Positions 47,265-55,413 of a DNA stretch of 64,000 nucleotides are shown here, one piece after another. Below the pieces are notes generated by a model, which saw nothing but the letters and a program-made list of their open reading frames with translations, was not told the origin of the DNA and ran no database searches. Positions within the stretch are counted from its first letter, which is position 1. Every line of letters starts with the position of its first letter. This DNA comes from Allobosea sp. CRIB-10 (GTDB taxonomy: Bacteria; Pseudomonadota; Alphaproteobacteria; Rhizobiales; Beijerinckiaceae), in NCBI RefSeq assembly GCF_900112185.1, contig NZ_FOKP01000004.1, positions 248,001 to 312,000 on the forward strand. Reading direction: 5' to 3'. The translations under genes and the position numbers were made by a program.

Positions 47265-47749
47265 AACTCGATCTCCAGCTCCAGCGCATCATGCACCGGG
47301 ATGTCCTGGTAGCCGGTCTTGATGATCGTCGGAACCATCGCGCGATAGGCGTCGATCGCCTCGATATAGAGGCCGGAGAAGCGGAAGCCGTGCTTCTGGT
47401 AGAACACCAGGGCCGGCATGTTGTCGTTGGTCAGCATCGCCCTGAGCTTGCGCGCGCCGGCCGCCTTCGCCGCGGCCTTCACCGCCTCCAGCATGCGCGA
47501 GGCCGCGCCCTCGCCCGGCTTCAGCGAATGCAGCGCACACAGCACCGCGATATCGCCGTCACGCGCCCAGCTCGCAACAGCCAGCAGGTCGCCCTCGGCC
47601 GTGAACATCCCCATCAAGGGCAGTTCGGCGCAGTCATAGAGCTTCGAGCCGATCATCATGCGATGCGAGCCCCAATGCCGCATCATCAGCAAAAGGAACG
47701 CCGTCTTGTCGGCGATCTCGCGGAAGATCACCGCCGGTCCCTTCCTCAT
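47261..47749 (-). CDS. GNAT-family N-acetyltransferase inserted between ruvA and ruvB
   Basis: The 162-residue protein has the GNAT pattern: strand [23 protein letters not shown] with the acetyl-CoA loop, and the C-terminal [19 protein letters not shown] motif. The start overlaps the ruvA stop as ATGA and its own stop overlaps ruvB as GTGA, so the three genes are one transcription unit and translation is likely coupled. Its substrate is unknown. An acetyltransferase in this place is not part of the canonical operon. Confidence 0.85.
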   Translation of the reverse strand: MRKGPAVIFREIADKTAFLLLMMRHWGSHRMMIGSKLYDCAELPLMGMFTAEGDLLAVASWARDGDIAVLCALHSLKPGEGAASRMLEAVKAAAKAAGARKLRAMLTNDNMPALVFYQKHGFRFSGLYIEAIDAYRAMVPTIIKTGYQDIPVHDALELEIEL

Positions 47750-48363
47750 TTCGCCAGCTCCTTCAGGCCGAGCCGGATCAATTGCGCCGTGCCGGCGCCC
47801 TCCCCGGCCTCGCGCGAGGCGGCCGCGACCGCCGCCACGGCCTGCGCCTGCGGATAGCCGAGATTGGTCAGCGCCGAAACGGCGTCCGCCACCGGCTGCG
47901 GCAGCCTTTTGTCTTCCAGCGCGCCGGAGAGCTGCGCCAGTGCCGGGTCGACATGGCCGAAGGCCGGCGCCTTGTCCTTGAGCTCGGCGCAGATGCGCTG
48001 CGCGAGCTTGGGGCCGACGCCCGGCGCGCGCGCCACCGCCGCCTTGTCGTTGCTGGCGATCGCGGTCGCGAGCGCACCGGGCTCGAGCGTCGAGAGGATG
48101 GCGAGCGCGACCTTGGCGCCGACGCCCTGCACCATCTGCATCAGCCGGAACCAGTCGCGCTCGGTATCCGACAGGAAGCCGTAGAGCCGGATCGCGTCCT
48201 CGCGGACATGGGTCTCGATCGACAGTGCCGCCGCCTCGCCGGGCTTCGGCAGGCGCTGCAGCGTGCGCGAGGAGCACTGCACGACATAGCCGACGCCCTG
48301 CACGTCGACGATGACATGGTCCTCGCCATACGAATCGATGAGGCCCTTGAGCTTTCCGATCAT
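47746..48363 (-). CDS. ruvA: Holliday junction DNA-binding protein RuvA
   Basis: The 205-residue protein has an OB-fold domain ([28 protein letters not shown]), two helix-hairpin-helix motifs ([18 protein letters not shown] and [18 protein letters not shown]) that bind the junction backbone, and a C-terminal three-helix RuvB-binding domain ([20 protein letters not shown]). The ATG at 48363 is the family start. It heads the ruvA-GNAT-ruvB operon, while ruvC is on the far side of a divergent FAD oxidoreductase gene. Confidence 0.96.
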   Translation of the reverse strand: MIGKLKGLIDSYGEDHVIVDVQGVGYVVQCSSRTLQRLPKPGEAAALSIETHVREDAIRLYGFLSDTERDWFRLMQMVQGVGAKVALAILSTLEPGALATAIASNDKAAVARAPGVGPKLAQRICAELKDKAPAFGHVDPALAQLSGALEDKRLPQPVADAVSALTNLGYPQAQAVAAVAAASREAGEGAGTAQLIRLGLKELAK

Positions 48364-48454
48364 GCCTCCTGTTAGCACGGCGGCAGCCGGCCGCCAGACC
48401 GGATCAATCAGGGCGGCCGCGCGTTCTCCACCGACGAGTTGGGGGAGCATCCAC

Positions 48455-49666
48455 GTGCTGACGAAACAACGAGATCTGCGGACCGGTCGCTCGGTCTGGC
48501 AGGGCGAGCGACCACCGCGCTTTCCGAGGCACGAGATCACATCGGATACGCAAGCCGACGTCGTCGTCATCGGCGCCGGCATCTCCGGCGCGATGCAGGC
48601 CGACGTGTTGAGCGCCGCCGGTTTCGACGTACTGGTGGTCGACCGACGCGGCCCGATCCGCGGTTCGACGCCGGCCAGCACCGCCCTGCTGCAATACGAG
48701 ATCGACCAGCCGCTGACGAAGCTGACGCGCCAGATCGGCGAGGAGGCAGCGATCCGCGCCTGGCGCCGCTCGCGCCTCGCCGTCGACGGGCTGGGGGCGC
48801 GGATCAGGGCGCTGTCGATCGCGCCCGTCACCCGCCGCGACTCGCTCTACCTGGCCGGCGACGTGCTCGATGCCGATGCCCTCGCGCGGGAACACGAAGC
48901 CCGCCGCCGCGCCGGGCTGGAGACCGCGTTCCTTGACGCCGCGGCGCTGAAGGAACGCTTCGGCATCGAGCGCCCCGCTGCGCTACTCGGCTACGACAAC
49001 CTCGAAGCCGATCCGGTCGTGCTCGCTTCCGGCTTCCTGCGTGCCGCGCTCGCGAGAGGCGCCCACCTCGCCTGGCCGGTCGAGATCGTCGACCTCGATG
49101 CGAAACCGCGCTCGGTCAGCCTGCGCACCCGCGAGGGCCATCGCATAAGCTGCCGCCACCTCGTCTTCGCGACCGGCTACGAATTGCCGTTCGGACAGAT
49201 GCCCAAGGGGCATGAAGTGCTTTCGACCTGGGCGCTGGCCACCGCGCCTCAGAAACGTAGCCTCTGGCCACGGTGCTGCTTCATCTGGGAGGCGTCCGAC
49301 CCCTATCTCTACATGCGTACGACCCCCGACGGCCGCATCATCTGCGGCGGCGAGGACGAGGATTTTGTCGATGAAGACAAGCGCGACGCGCTGATGGGGG
49401 AGAAGACGAAAGCCATCCAGCGCAAGCTCGGCAAGCTTCTGCCCGGGATATCGACCGAGGCCGATTATACCTGGACCGGCACCTTCGGAGCATCGACGAC
49501 CGGCCTGCCGACCATCGGTAAAATGCCGGATCTCAGGAATTGCTGGGCCGTGATGGGTTTCGGCGGCAACGGCATCACCTATAGCCGCATCGGTGCCGAA
49601 ATCATCTGCTCCGGCCTCCTCGGCAAGGGCGACCCGGATGCCGAGCTCTACGCCTTCCGCAATTGA
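48455..49666 (+). CDS. FAD-dependent amine/amino acid oxidoreductase (DAO family)
   Basis: The 403-residue protein has an N-terminal FAD-binding motif [11 protein letters not shown] near residue 33 and an acidic strand end DVLVVDRRG, and the DAO-type C-terminal [38 protein letters not shown] segment. It probably oxidises an amino acid or amine, but the substrate is unknown. GGGGAG lies 8 bases before the GTG at 48455. It lies between ruvC and ruvA on the opposite strand and its 3' end overlaps the ruvC 3' end by 19 bases. Confidence 0.88.
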   Translation: MLTKQRDLRTGRSVWQGERPPRFPRHEITSDTQADVVVIGAGISGAMQADVLSAAGFDVLVVDRRGPIRGSTPASTALLQYEIDQPLTKLTRQIGEEAAIRAWRRSRLAVDGLGARIRALSIAPVTRRDSLYLAGDVLDADALAREHEARRRAGLETAFLDAAALKERFGIERPAALLGYDNLEADPVVLASGFLRAALARGAHLAWPVEIVDLDAKPRSVSLRTREGHRISCRHLVFATGYELPFGQMPKGHEVLSTWALATAPQKRSLWPRCCFIWEASDPYLYMRTTPDGRIICGGEDEDFVDEDKRDALMGEKTKAIQRKLGKLLPGISTEADYTWTGTFGASTTGLPTIGKMPDLRNCWAVMGFGGNGITYSRIGAEIICSGLLGKGDPDAELYAFRN

Positions 49667-50166
49667 TACTGTGCCAGAAGCGCCCGGGCGCCGCGGTGCT
49701 GGGCATGGCAGATCGCGACGGCGAGCGCGTCGGCCGCGTCGGCGCTGCGTGTCTCGGCCCTGGGCAGCAGCACGCGGATCATCGCCTGCACCTGCTTCTT
49801 GTCGGCATGGCCGACGCCGACCACGGTCTTCTTGACCAGATTGGCGGCGTATTCGGCAACGTCGAGTCCGGCCAACGCCGGCACGACCAGCGCGATGCCG
49901 CGCGCCTGGCCGAGCTTCAGCGCCGATTGCGGATCGCGATTGACGAAGGTCTCCTCGACCGCGACCTCCTGCGGCTGATGCCGCGAGATCACGCCGGCGA
50001 TGCCCTCGTGCAACTGCTTGAGGCGGTCGGCGAGCGGCTGCTTCTCGTCGCTCTCGACCACACCGCAGGCGACGAAGGAGAGCTTGGTGCCCTCGCTGAC
50101 GACGAGGCCCCAGCCGGTCTTCCTGAGACCGGGATCGAGGCCGAGAATGCGAATCGGATCGGACAT
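49648..50166 (-). CDS. ruvC: Crossover junction endodeoxyribonuclease RuvC
   Basis: The 172-residue resolvase has an RNase H-like fold with the catalytic acids in ILGLDPGLRKTGWG (Asp10), VEETFVN (about 70), and the C-terminal SADAADALAVAICHA (Asp pair near 143-147). It cuts Holliday junctions after RuvAB migration. Its 3' end overlaps the FAD oxidoreductase gene by 19 bases on the opposite strand. A rhizobial-type repeat precedes it. Confidence 0.95.
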   Translation of the reverse strand: MSDPIRILGLDPGLRKTGWGLVVSEGTKLSFVACGVVESDEKQPLADRLKQLHEGIAGVISRHQPQEVAVEETFVNRDPQSALKLGQARGIALVVPALAGLDVAEYAANLVKKTVVGVGHADKKQVQAMIRVLLPRAETRSADAADALAVAICHAQHRGARALLAQYQLRKA

Positions 50167-50175
50167 CGGCGCAGA

Positions 50176-50281
50176 CTAGAGCGTTTCCGCAATTCTTCGA
50201 ATCGCGGAAATGGTCTAGTTCCTTGTTTTATCGCATTTTCTTCGCGCGAACCGGTGTCCACTTCGCTCCAAGATGCTCTAG
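50176..50281. repeat. Rhizobiales-type palindromic intergenic repeat
   Basis: A 106-base element with ends CTAGAGC and GCTCTAG and a second internal arm (GCGTTTCCGCAATTC with ATTGCGGAAATGG-like complement). The TTTTATCGCATTTTCTTCGCGCGAACCGG middle resembles a very common repeat in rhizobial and methylobacterial genomes. It lies between ruvC and the TauE gene. Confidence 0.75.
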
Positions 50282-50394
50282 ATGATTTCAGGCGGGGCGG
50301 ATGGATGAACGAGGCTCATCGCTGCCATCACAGCGACGGGGGTTGATCGCTCGCCTTGCAGCGTGAAGGAAAGACAATCCTTTCCGGCCGCGCG

Positions 50395-51174
50395 ATGACC
50401 GATCTCGTTCCCCTGCTCTTTCCCGATGTCACGCCCCAGGGCATCGCCGTTCTCCTCGGCGCGACCCTGCTCGGCGGACTCGTGCGCGGCTTCACCGGAT
50501 TCGGCTTCGCCATGGTGTTCATGCCGCTGGCCTCGATCGTGCTGGGCCCGGTCGCCGCGCTCGGGCTGATCTGGATGATCGACCTGCCCTTCGCCTTGCC
50601 TCTGGCGGCGCGCTCGGCCAAGCGGGCGGAATGGCGCGAGGTCATCCCGCTGATGATCGCCGCGACGCTGGCCCTGCCGCTCGGCATCGCCCTGCTCACC
50701 TGGCTCGATCGGCAGACGATGCGCTGGCTTCTCGCGCTGCTCGTGCTCGCGACCGTGGCTCTGCTGGCCTCGGGCTGGCGCTACCACGGCAAGCCCGGCA
50801 TCCCGCTTTCGCTCGGCGTCGGCGCGGCCTCGGGCCTGTGCAACGGGCTCGCCAGCATCGGCGGCATGCCGCTCGCCGTGTTCTGGCTCGGCGCCCAGCG
50901 CAACGACCGGCACAAGACCCGCGCCAACATGCAAACCTATTTCGGATTGAGCACGATCGTCAGCGGCACGATCCTGGCACTGAAGGGCATCATCACCCTC
51001 ACCTCGGCGCTGATGGCATTGCCGCTCTTCGCCGTCTACGGCGCCGGCCTCTGGCTCGGCACGCACGCCTTCGGCATCGCCTCCGAGCAGACCTTCCGCC
51101 GCATCGCCTATCTGACGATCTTCCTCAGCGCGCTCGTCAGCCTGCCACTCTGGGATGCGCTGCTGCAGCGTTGA
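50395..51174 (+). CDS. TauE/SafE-family membrane permease
   Basis: The 259-residue protein has about eight hydrophobic helices, with the two-half TauE pattern LLGGLVRGFTGFGFAMVFMP and a matching second half LGVGAASGLCNGLASIGGMPLAVFWLG. Members export sulfite, sulfoacetate or related anions; here the substrate is unknown and no sulfonate genes are adjacent. The start at 50395 has no strong ribosome site; an in-frame TTG at 50356 is possible. It precedes the large membrane hydrolase-like gene by 93 bases. Confidence 0.85.
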   Translation: MTDLVPLLFPDVTPQGIAVLLGATLLGGLVRGFTGFGFAMVFMPLASIVLGPVAALGLIWMIDLPFALPLAARSAKRAEWREVIPLMIAATLALPLGIALLTWLDRQTMRWLLALLVLATVALLASGWRYHGKPGIPLSLGVGAASGLCNGLASIGGMPLAVFWLGAQRNDRHKTRANMQTYFGLSTIVSGTILALKGIITLTSALMALPLFAVYGAGLWLGTHAFGIASEQTFRRIAYLTIFLSALVSLPLWDALLQR

Positions 51175-51267
51175 CGTCGCCGAGCCTGCTCCTGGACCCG
51201 AATTCTGTCCCCGCAGCACGCAATGGCTGTAGTATGACGCTACGGCACATCCTGCAGCGGGAGCGGA

Positions 51268-53049
51268 ATGGCGATGAGCACGAGCACCGACACGACCTCG
51301 CAAGCCGGGCAGAGAAACCCGGCGAGCTACACCGCGGTCGTCTATTTCCACGGTATGGGCAGCCAGCGTCGCTACGAGGAAACCAGTCACCTCGTCGACC
51401 AGATCGACCGTCATCTCGGCAACCGGGCACGAGCCGGCGACCAGCAGGGGCAGATCCGCGGCATCAAGGCGCGTATCGAGCCGCTGCACCCGAAGCTCGG
51501 CGAGCCCGGCACCATCAGCTATGTCAAGGCGAGGCTGCTCGACCCTCCGATCGAGCCCGACAATCGCTCGCTCCGCTTCTACGAGGTCTATTGGGCGCCG
51601 ATCATGGCGGAGCAGAAATCGCCCTGGGGCGTGCTGAAATGGATCTTCCGCCAGCCTTTCCGCCCGCTCGACACCTTGAACTCGCCCTGGCGCGAACGTC
51701 AGCGGCTGCGCCGCGCGGTGCTCGCCGCCATGTTCGAAGGGGAGCATGCAACAGCGACACCGGAGCAGAAGCAGGACTATCGCGACCTGCTCGAGCTCTA
51801 TGACGATTTCGACCGCGAGGATCAGAGATTTCCGGCCGGCAGCTTCGACGATTTCCTCGCCTTCGTCCGCGAGCATCCCTCGGTCGCTCCCGATGCCGGC
51901 GTGCGTCTTCAGCTTCTGGCCCGGCGCTGGCAGTCGCAATACCGGCAGGACGAGGTGCGCAATGCCGTCCTGCTCGCGACCATGGCGCTCGCCCTGCTGC
52001 TTCTCGGCGGCGGTGCGTTGCTCGGCATCTTCGTCGCGCTCAAGGCCGTGCTCGGCCTGGAGCTGGTGCCACAATCCGCCCTGCCCTTCGCGGCTGACTG
52101 GAAGAGCGTGCTCGCAGTCGCGGGTTTTCTCGCCGCCGCGCTCGGGCTGACGCGCTTCCTGTCGGATTATATGGGCGACGTTCAGGCCTGGGCGACTTAT
52201 GAGGAAACCGATGCCAAGCACATGGCGCGCAGCAAGGTGCTCGATCGCAGCCTGGAGGTGCTGAGCCATGTCCTACTGGACGATGCCTGCACGCGTGTCG
52301 CGGTCGTCGCGCACAGCCTCGGCACCAGCGTCGCCCATGACGCCCTGCTCGCGCTGAGCCGGCGCAACCGCGCCTACAATCCGGCCGACCCGATGACCGG
52401 CATGGTCGATCTCGGCAAGATCGAGCATTTCGTCACCATGGGCAGCCCGATCGACAAGATCGAGTATTTCTTCGAGAGCTATGTCTCGAACTCGCACCGC
52501 TACAAGCGGGTCGTCGAGGATCTGCGCGGCGACATCGGCACCGAGCCGTTCAAGCACAACACCAAGCCGTTCATCCACTGGATCAACTTCTGGGACGAGG
52601 GCGACCCGATCAGCGGCCCGCTGCATTCGCCGGCCAGCGCGAAGGACTTCGCCCAGCGCGTCGACAACATCCATGTCGCGAGCTACCGCTTCCCGATGCC
52701 GGCGGCCTCGCATGCCGGCTATTTTCATCACCGCACGGTGATCGACTGCCTGTACCGGGTGATCGGCCTGCGCGCGGCCTCGTTCCAGACCCTGACGCTG
52801 CCGGGGCCGAAACAGCAATATCCCTATGAGAGCGTCTATCTGGGTCCGGGCGAGCGGCTGGGCGCCCGCATGCCCTTCATGGTGATGGCGCTCGCCATTC
52901 CCTGGCTCGCGCTTCTCGCCATCGTGCTGGGCCTGCTCGGCGCCGCGCAGCTCGCCTTCGCGGCCGGCGGTCTCGGCGTGACCTTCCTCGTGCTGCTCGC
53001 GATCGGGCTGATCGCCAGCCGCGCCAAGGGCCACCTTATGCCGATATAG
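51268..53049 (+). CDS. Membrane alpha/beta-hydrolase-like protein of unknown function
   Basis: The 593-residue protein shows an N-terminal strand and loop AVVYFHGMGSQ (HGMG, 28-31, like an oxyanion hole) and a nucleophile elbow AHSLG (348-352, Ser350), with candidate Asp (WDEGDP) and His (ASHAGYFHH) triad partners in the later half. Between oxyanion loop and elbow lies an insert of about 300 residues with two membrane helices (about 232-256 and 280-297); two more follow near the C-terminus. The elbow lacks the first Gly, as in Bacillus LipA. The start ATG has GAGCGGA just upstream. Substrate and role are unknown. Confidence 0.75.
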   Translation: MAMSTSTDTTSQAGQRNPASYTAVVYFHGMGSQRRYEETSHLVDQIDRHLGNRARAGDQQGQIRGIKARIEPLHPKLGEPGTISYVKARLLDPPIEPDNRSLRFYEVYWAPIMAEQKSPWGVLKWIFRQPFRPLDTLNSPWRERQRLRRAVLAAMFEGEHATATPEQKQDYRDLLELYDDFDREDQRFPAGSFDDFLAFVREHPSVAPDAGVRLQLLARRWQSQYRQDEVRNAVLLATMALALLLLGGGALLGIFVALKAVLGLELVPQSALPFAADWKSVLAVAGFLAAALGLTRFLSDYMGDVQAWATYEETDAKHMARSKVLDRSLEVLSHVLLDDACTRVAVVAHSLGTSVAHDALLALSRRNRAYNPADPMTGMVDLGKIEHFVTMGSPIDKIEYFFESYVSNSHRYKRVVEDLRGDIGTEPFKHNTKPFIHWINFWDEGDPISGPLHSPASAKDFAQRVDNIHVASYRFPMPAASHAGYFHHRTVIDCLYRVIGLRAASFQTLTLPGPKQQYPYESVYLGPGERLGARMPFMVMALAIPWLALLAIVLGLLGAAQLAFAAGGLGVTFLVLLAIGLIASRAKGHLMPI

Positions 53050-53058
53050 CGGCTCGCC

Positions 53059-53802
53059 TCAGCCGAGCTTGGCCATGATGTCGTCGGCGATCTCGAAATT
53101 GGCGAAGACGTTCTGGACGTCGTCGTCATTGTCGAGCGCTTCCATCAGCTTCATCATCGACGCCGCCTTCTCCTCGTCGAGCGGCGTCGTGGTCGTCGGC
53201 CGCCAGACCGGCTTGGCCGAGGCCGGCGCACCGAGCGAGGCTTCCAGCGCCTTGGAGACCTCGTTCAGGGCGTCGAAGGCGCACAGGATGGTGTGGCCGT
53301 TCTCATCCGAGATCACATCGTCGGCGCCGGCCTCGATCGCCGCCTCCATCACCTTGTCGGCATCCCCGGCCTCCGGCGGATAGCTGATCTCGCCGACGCG
53401 GTTGAACATGAACGAGACCGAGTTGCTCTCGCCGAGCGCCCCGCCGGACTTGGTGAAATAGGAGCGGACGGCGGAGGCGGTGCGGTTGCGGTTGTCGGTC
53501 AGCGCCTCGACGATCACGGCCGTGCCGCCGGGGCCGTAGCCCTCATAGCGGACCTCGTCATAGTTCTCGCTGTCGCCACCGAGCGCCTTCTTGATGGCGC
53601 GCTCGATGTTGTCCTTGGGCATGTTCTCGGCTCGCGCCGCCAGCACGGCCATGCGCAGGCGAGGATTCATGTTGGGGTCGGGCATGCCCATCTTGGCGGC
53701 GACGGTGATTTCACGGGCCAGCTTCGAGAACAGCTTGGAGCGCACCGCATCCTGCTTGCCTTTGCGGTGCATGATGTTCTTGAACTGTGAATGGCCGGCC
53801 AT
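53059..53802 (-). CDS. yebC: YebC/PmpR-family DNA-binding transcriptional regulator
   Basis: The 247-residue three-domain protein matches the YebC family, known as DNA-binding regulators and, in some species, as translation factors easing ribosome stalling. The N-terminal [19 protein letters not shown] and the middle [24 protein letters not shown] are signature segments. It lies upstream of the ruvC region in the same direction but separated from it by two plus-strand genes, and converges with the hydrolase-like gene. Confidence 0.95.
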   Translation of the reverse strand: MAGHSQFKNIMHRKGKQDAVRSKLFSKLAREITVAAKMGMPDPNMNPRLRMAVLAARAENMPKDNIERAIKKALGGDSENYDEVRYEGYGPGGTAVIVEALTDNRNRTASAVRSYFTKSGGALGESNSVSFMFNRVGEISYPPEAGDADKVMEAAIEAGADDVISDENGHTILCAFDALNEVSKALEASLGAPASAKPVWRPTTTTPLDEEKAASMMKLMEALDNDDDVQNVFANFEIADDIMAKLG

Positions 53803-53981
53803 ACGCCCTGATCTCCGCTGTTTCGCCCGCGCGGCTTATACTCAGCCGGCTCGCTGCGAGGCAAGCGCAGCGGCGGGGTTTCCAATCTACTCGCGCCCCG
53901 CCTCATGCTTAAGCGTTTCTTCGCGAACTACCCGCAAGGTTCCGGAGAGAACCATCGGCAGAAGCGAACCCAGCGCGCACC

Positions 53982-55334
53982 ATGAACAATGCCATCGTCG
54001 AGCATACAGCGCGCCTGCGGACCTTCCGGATCGACGCTACCGACATCCGCCTGCTGCGGCAGCAGGCGGAGTTCGGGCGCCGGCGCCTGCCGACCCTGCT
54101 GCCGGAATTGCATGAGCAGTTCGAGGCCTGGCCTGAGATCCTGCGGGCGATGCAGCGGCCGGACGTGCATGAACTCCGGCTCGCGCACTGGATCAGGCTG
54201 GTCTCGGGCGAATTCGAGGACGGCTTTCTGGAGTCGGCACATGCCCTCGCCAGTGCCTTCAACGACAATGGCGTTCCAGCCCATGCCGTCGCGATCTGCC
54301 ACGCCATCGTCAGTAATGCGATCGGCGCCGAGCTCGGCCTGCTGCGCGACGGCCTCGCCAGGCTCAGCCACATCTGGCAGGCCAAGGAATACAATCGGCG
54401 TATCGCGCTGCGCGCCGCCTTGCAGAAGGCGGTGCAGCTCGATCTCGAACTGCTGCTCGAGACCTATGCCCACGTCCAGCGCCAGAGCCGCGAGCGCATC
54501 CAGCACGAAATCTCGGCCTTCCAGGTCACGGTCCGCGACGTGGTCGGTGCCGTCACCGGCAGCGCCCGCGTCGTCGAGGAGATGGCGCACACGATGAATG
54601 GTGTCGTGAAGGAAACCGGCCTGCAGGCTGTCGCCGCCGCGCGAGCCTCGGACGAGGCTTCCGACAATGTCGCCAGCGTCGCCAGCGCTACCGAGGAGCT
54701 TTCCGCCTCGCTTAGCGAGATCTCCGGCGAGGTCGCCCGCGCCACGACCAAGGCTCACGATGCCAGCAATGCGGCACTCCGGACCGAGGCGATCGTCAAG
54801 GGCCTGGCGCAGTCGGCGCAGACGATCGGCTCGATCGTTGACCTGATCCGCGACATTGCCGCGCAGACCAATCTGCTGGCGCTCAACGCGACCATCGAAG
54901 CGGCCCGGGCCGGCGAAGCCGGGCGGGGCTTCGCGGTGGTCGCGCAGGAGGTGAAGCAGCTTTCAGCGCGCACCGCCAGGGCCACCGACGAGATCGCGGC
55001 CCAGGTTCCGGCCATGCAGGCGGCGACGCAGGAGGCCGTCGAGGCGATCGAGAGCATCGTCGGCTTCGTCGGCGACATGGACCAGACGACGCTGACGATC
55101 GCGAGCTCCGTCGACGAGCAGCGGGCAGCCACCCAGGAGATCGCCCGCAGCATCAGCTTCGCCTCGCAAGGCACGCAGGAAGTCGCGCAGGCCATCGCCA
55201 GCGTCAACGACTCCGCCCAGGCCGCTGGCATGGGCGTCGACGAGATGCTCGGCCTCGCCCAGGCCTTGACGCGCCAGGCCGAGACCCTGACCGAAGCCTT
55301 CGAGAACCTGACGAAACAGAACCGCGCCGCCTGA
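53982..55334 (+). CDS. Soluble globin-fold chemoreceptor lacking the usual heme-binding His
   Basis: The 450-residue protein has no membrane segments. Its first 170 residues look like a protoglobin domain ([31 protein letters not shown]), followed by a helical linker and a methyl-accepting signalling domain with the hairpin [46 protein letters not shown]. In aligned globin-coupled sensors the proximal His would fall near residue 93, where this protein has Phe. It should signal to CheA through CheW but may not bind heme. It is far from the che operon and precedes phoX. Confidence 0.85.
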   Translation: MNNAIVEHTARLRTFRIDATDIRLLRQQAEFGRRRLPTLLPELHEQFEAWPEILRAMQRPDVHELRLAHWIRLVSGEFEDGFLESAHALASAFNDNGVPAHAVAICHAIVSNAIGAELGLLRDGLARLSHIWQAKEYNRRIALRAALQKAVQLDLELLLETYAHVQRQSRERIQHEISAFQVTVRDVVGAVTGSARVVEEMAHTMNGVVKETGLQAVAAARASDEASDNVASVASATEELSASLSEISGEVARATTKAHDASNAALRTEAIVKGLAQSAQTIGSIVDLIRDIAAQTNLLALNATIEAARAGEAGRGFAVVAQEVKQLSARTARATDEIAAQVPAMQAATQEAVEAIESIVGFVGDMDQTTLTIASSVDEQRAATQEIARSISFASQGTQEVAQAIASVNDSAQAAGMGVDEMLGLAQALTRQAETLTEAFENLTKQNRAA

Positions 55335-55341
55335 CCATTGT

Positions 55342-55359
55342 CCGTCACCTACCTGTCAA
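55342..55359 (+). promoter_or_regulatory. Candidate Pho box upstream of phoX
   Basis: CCGTCAC-CTAC-CTGTCAA is two 7-base direct repeats with an 11-base period, matching the PhoB-box pattern CTGTCAT-N4-CTGTCAT with three mismatches. It lies about 55 bases before the phoX start and 8 bases past the chemoreceptor stop. Confidence 0.55.
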
Positions 55360-55413
55360 GCACGGCTCTTAATTTTGAGTCATTCTAACTTTGACGACAG
55401 GACGGGGCCGGCC

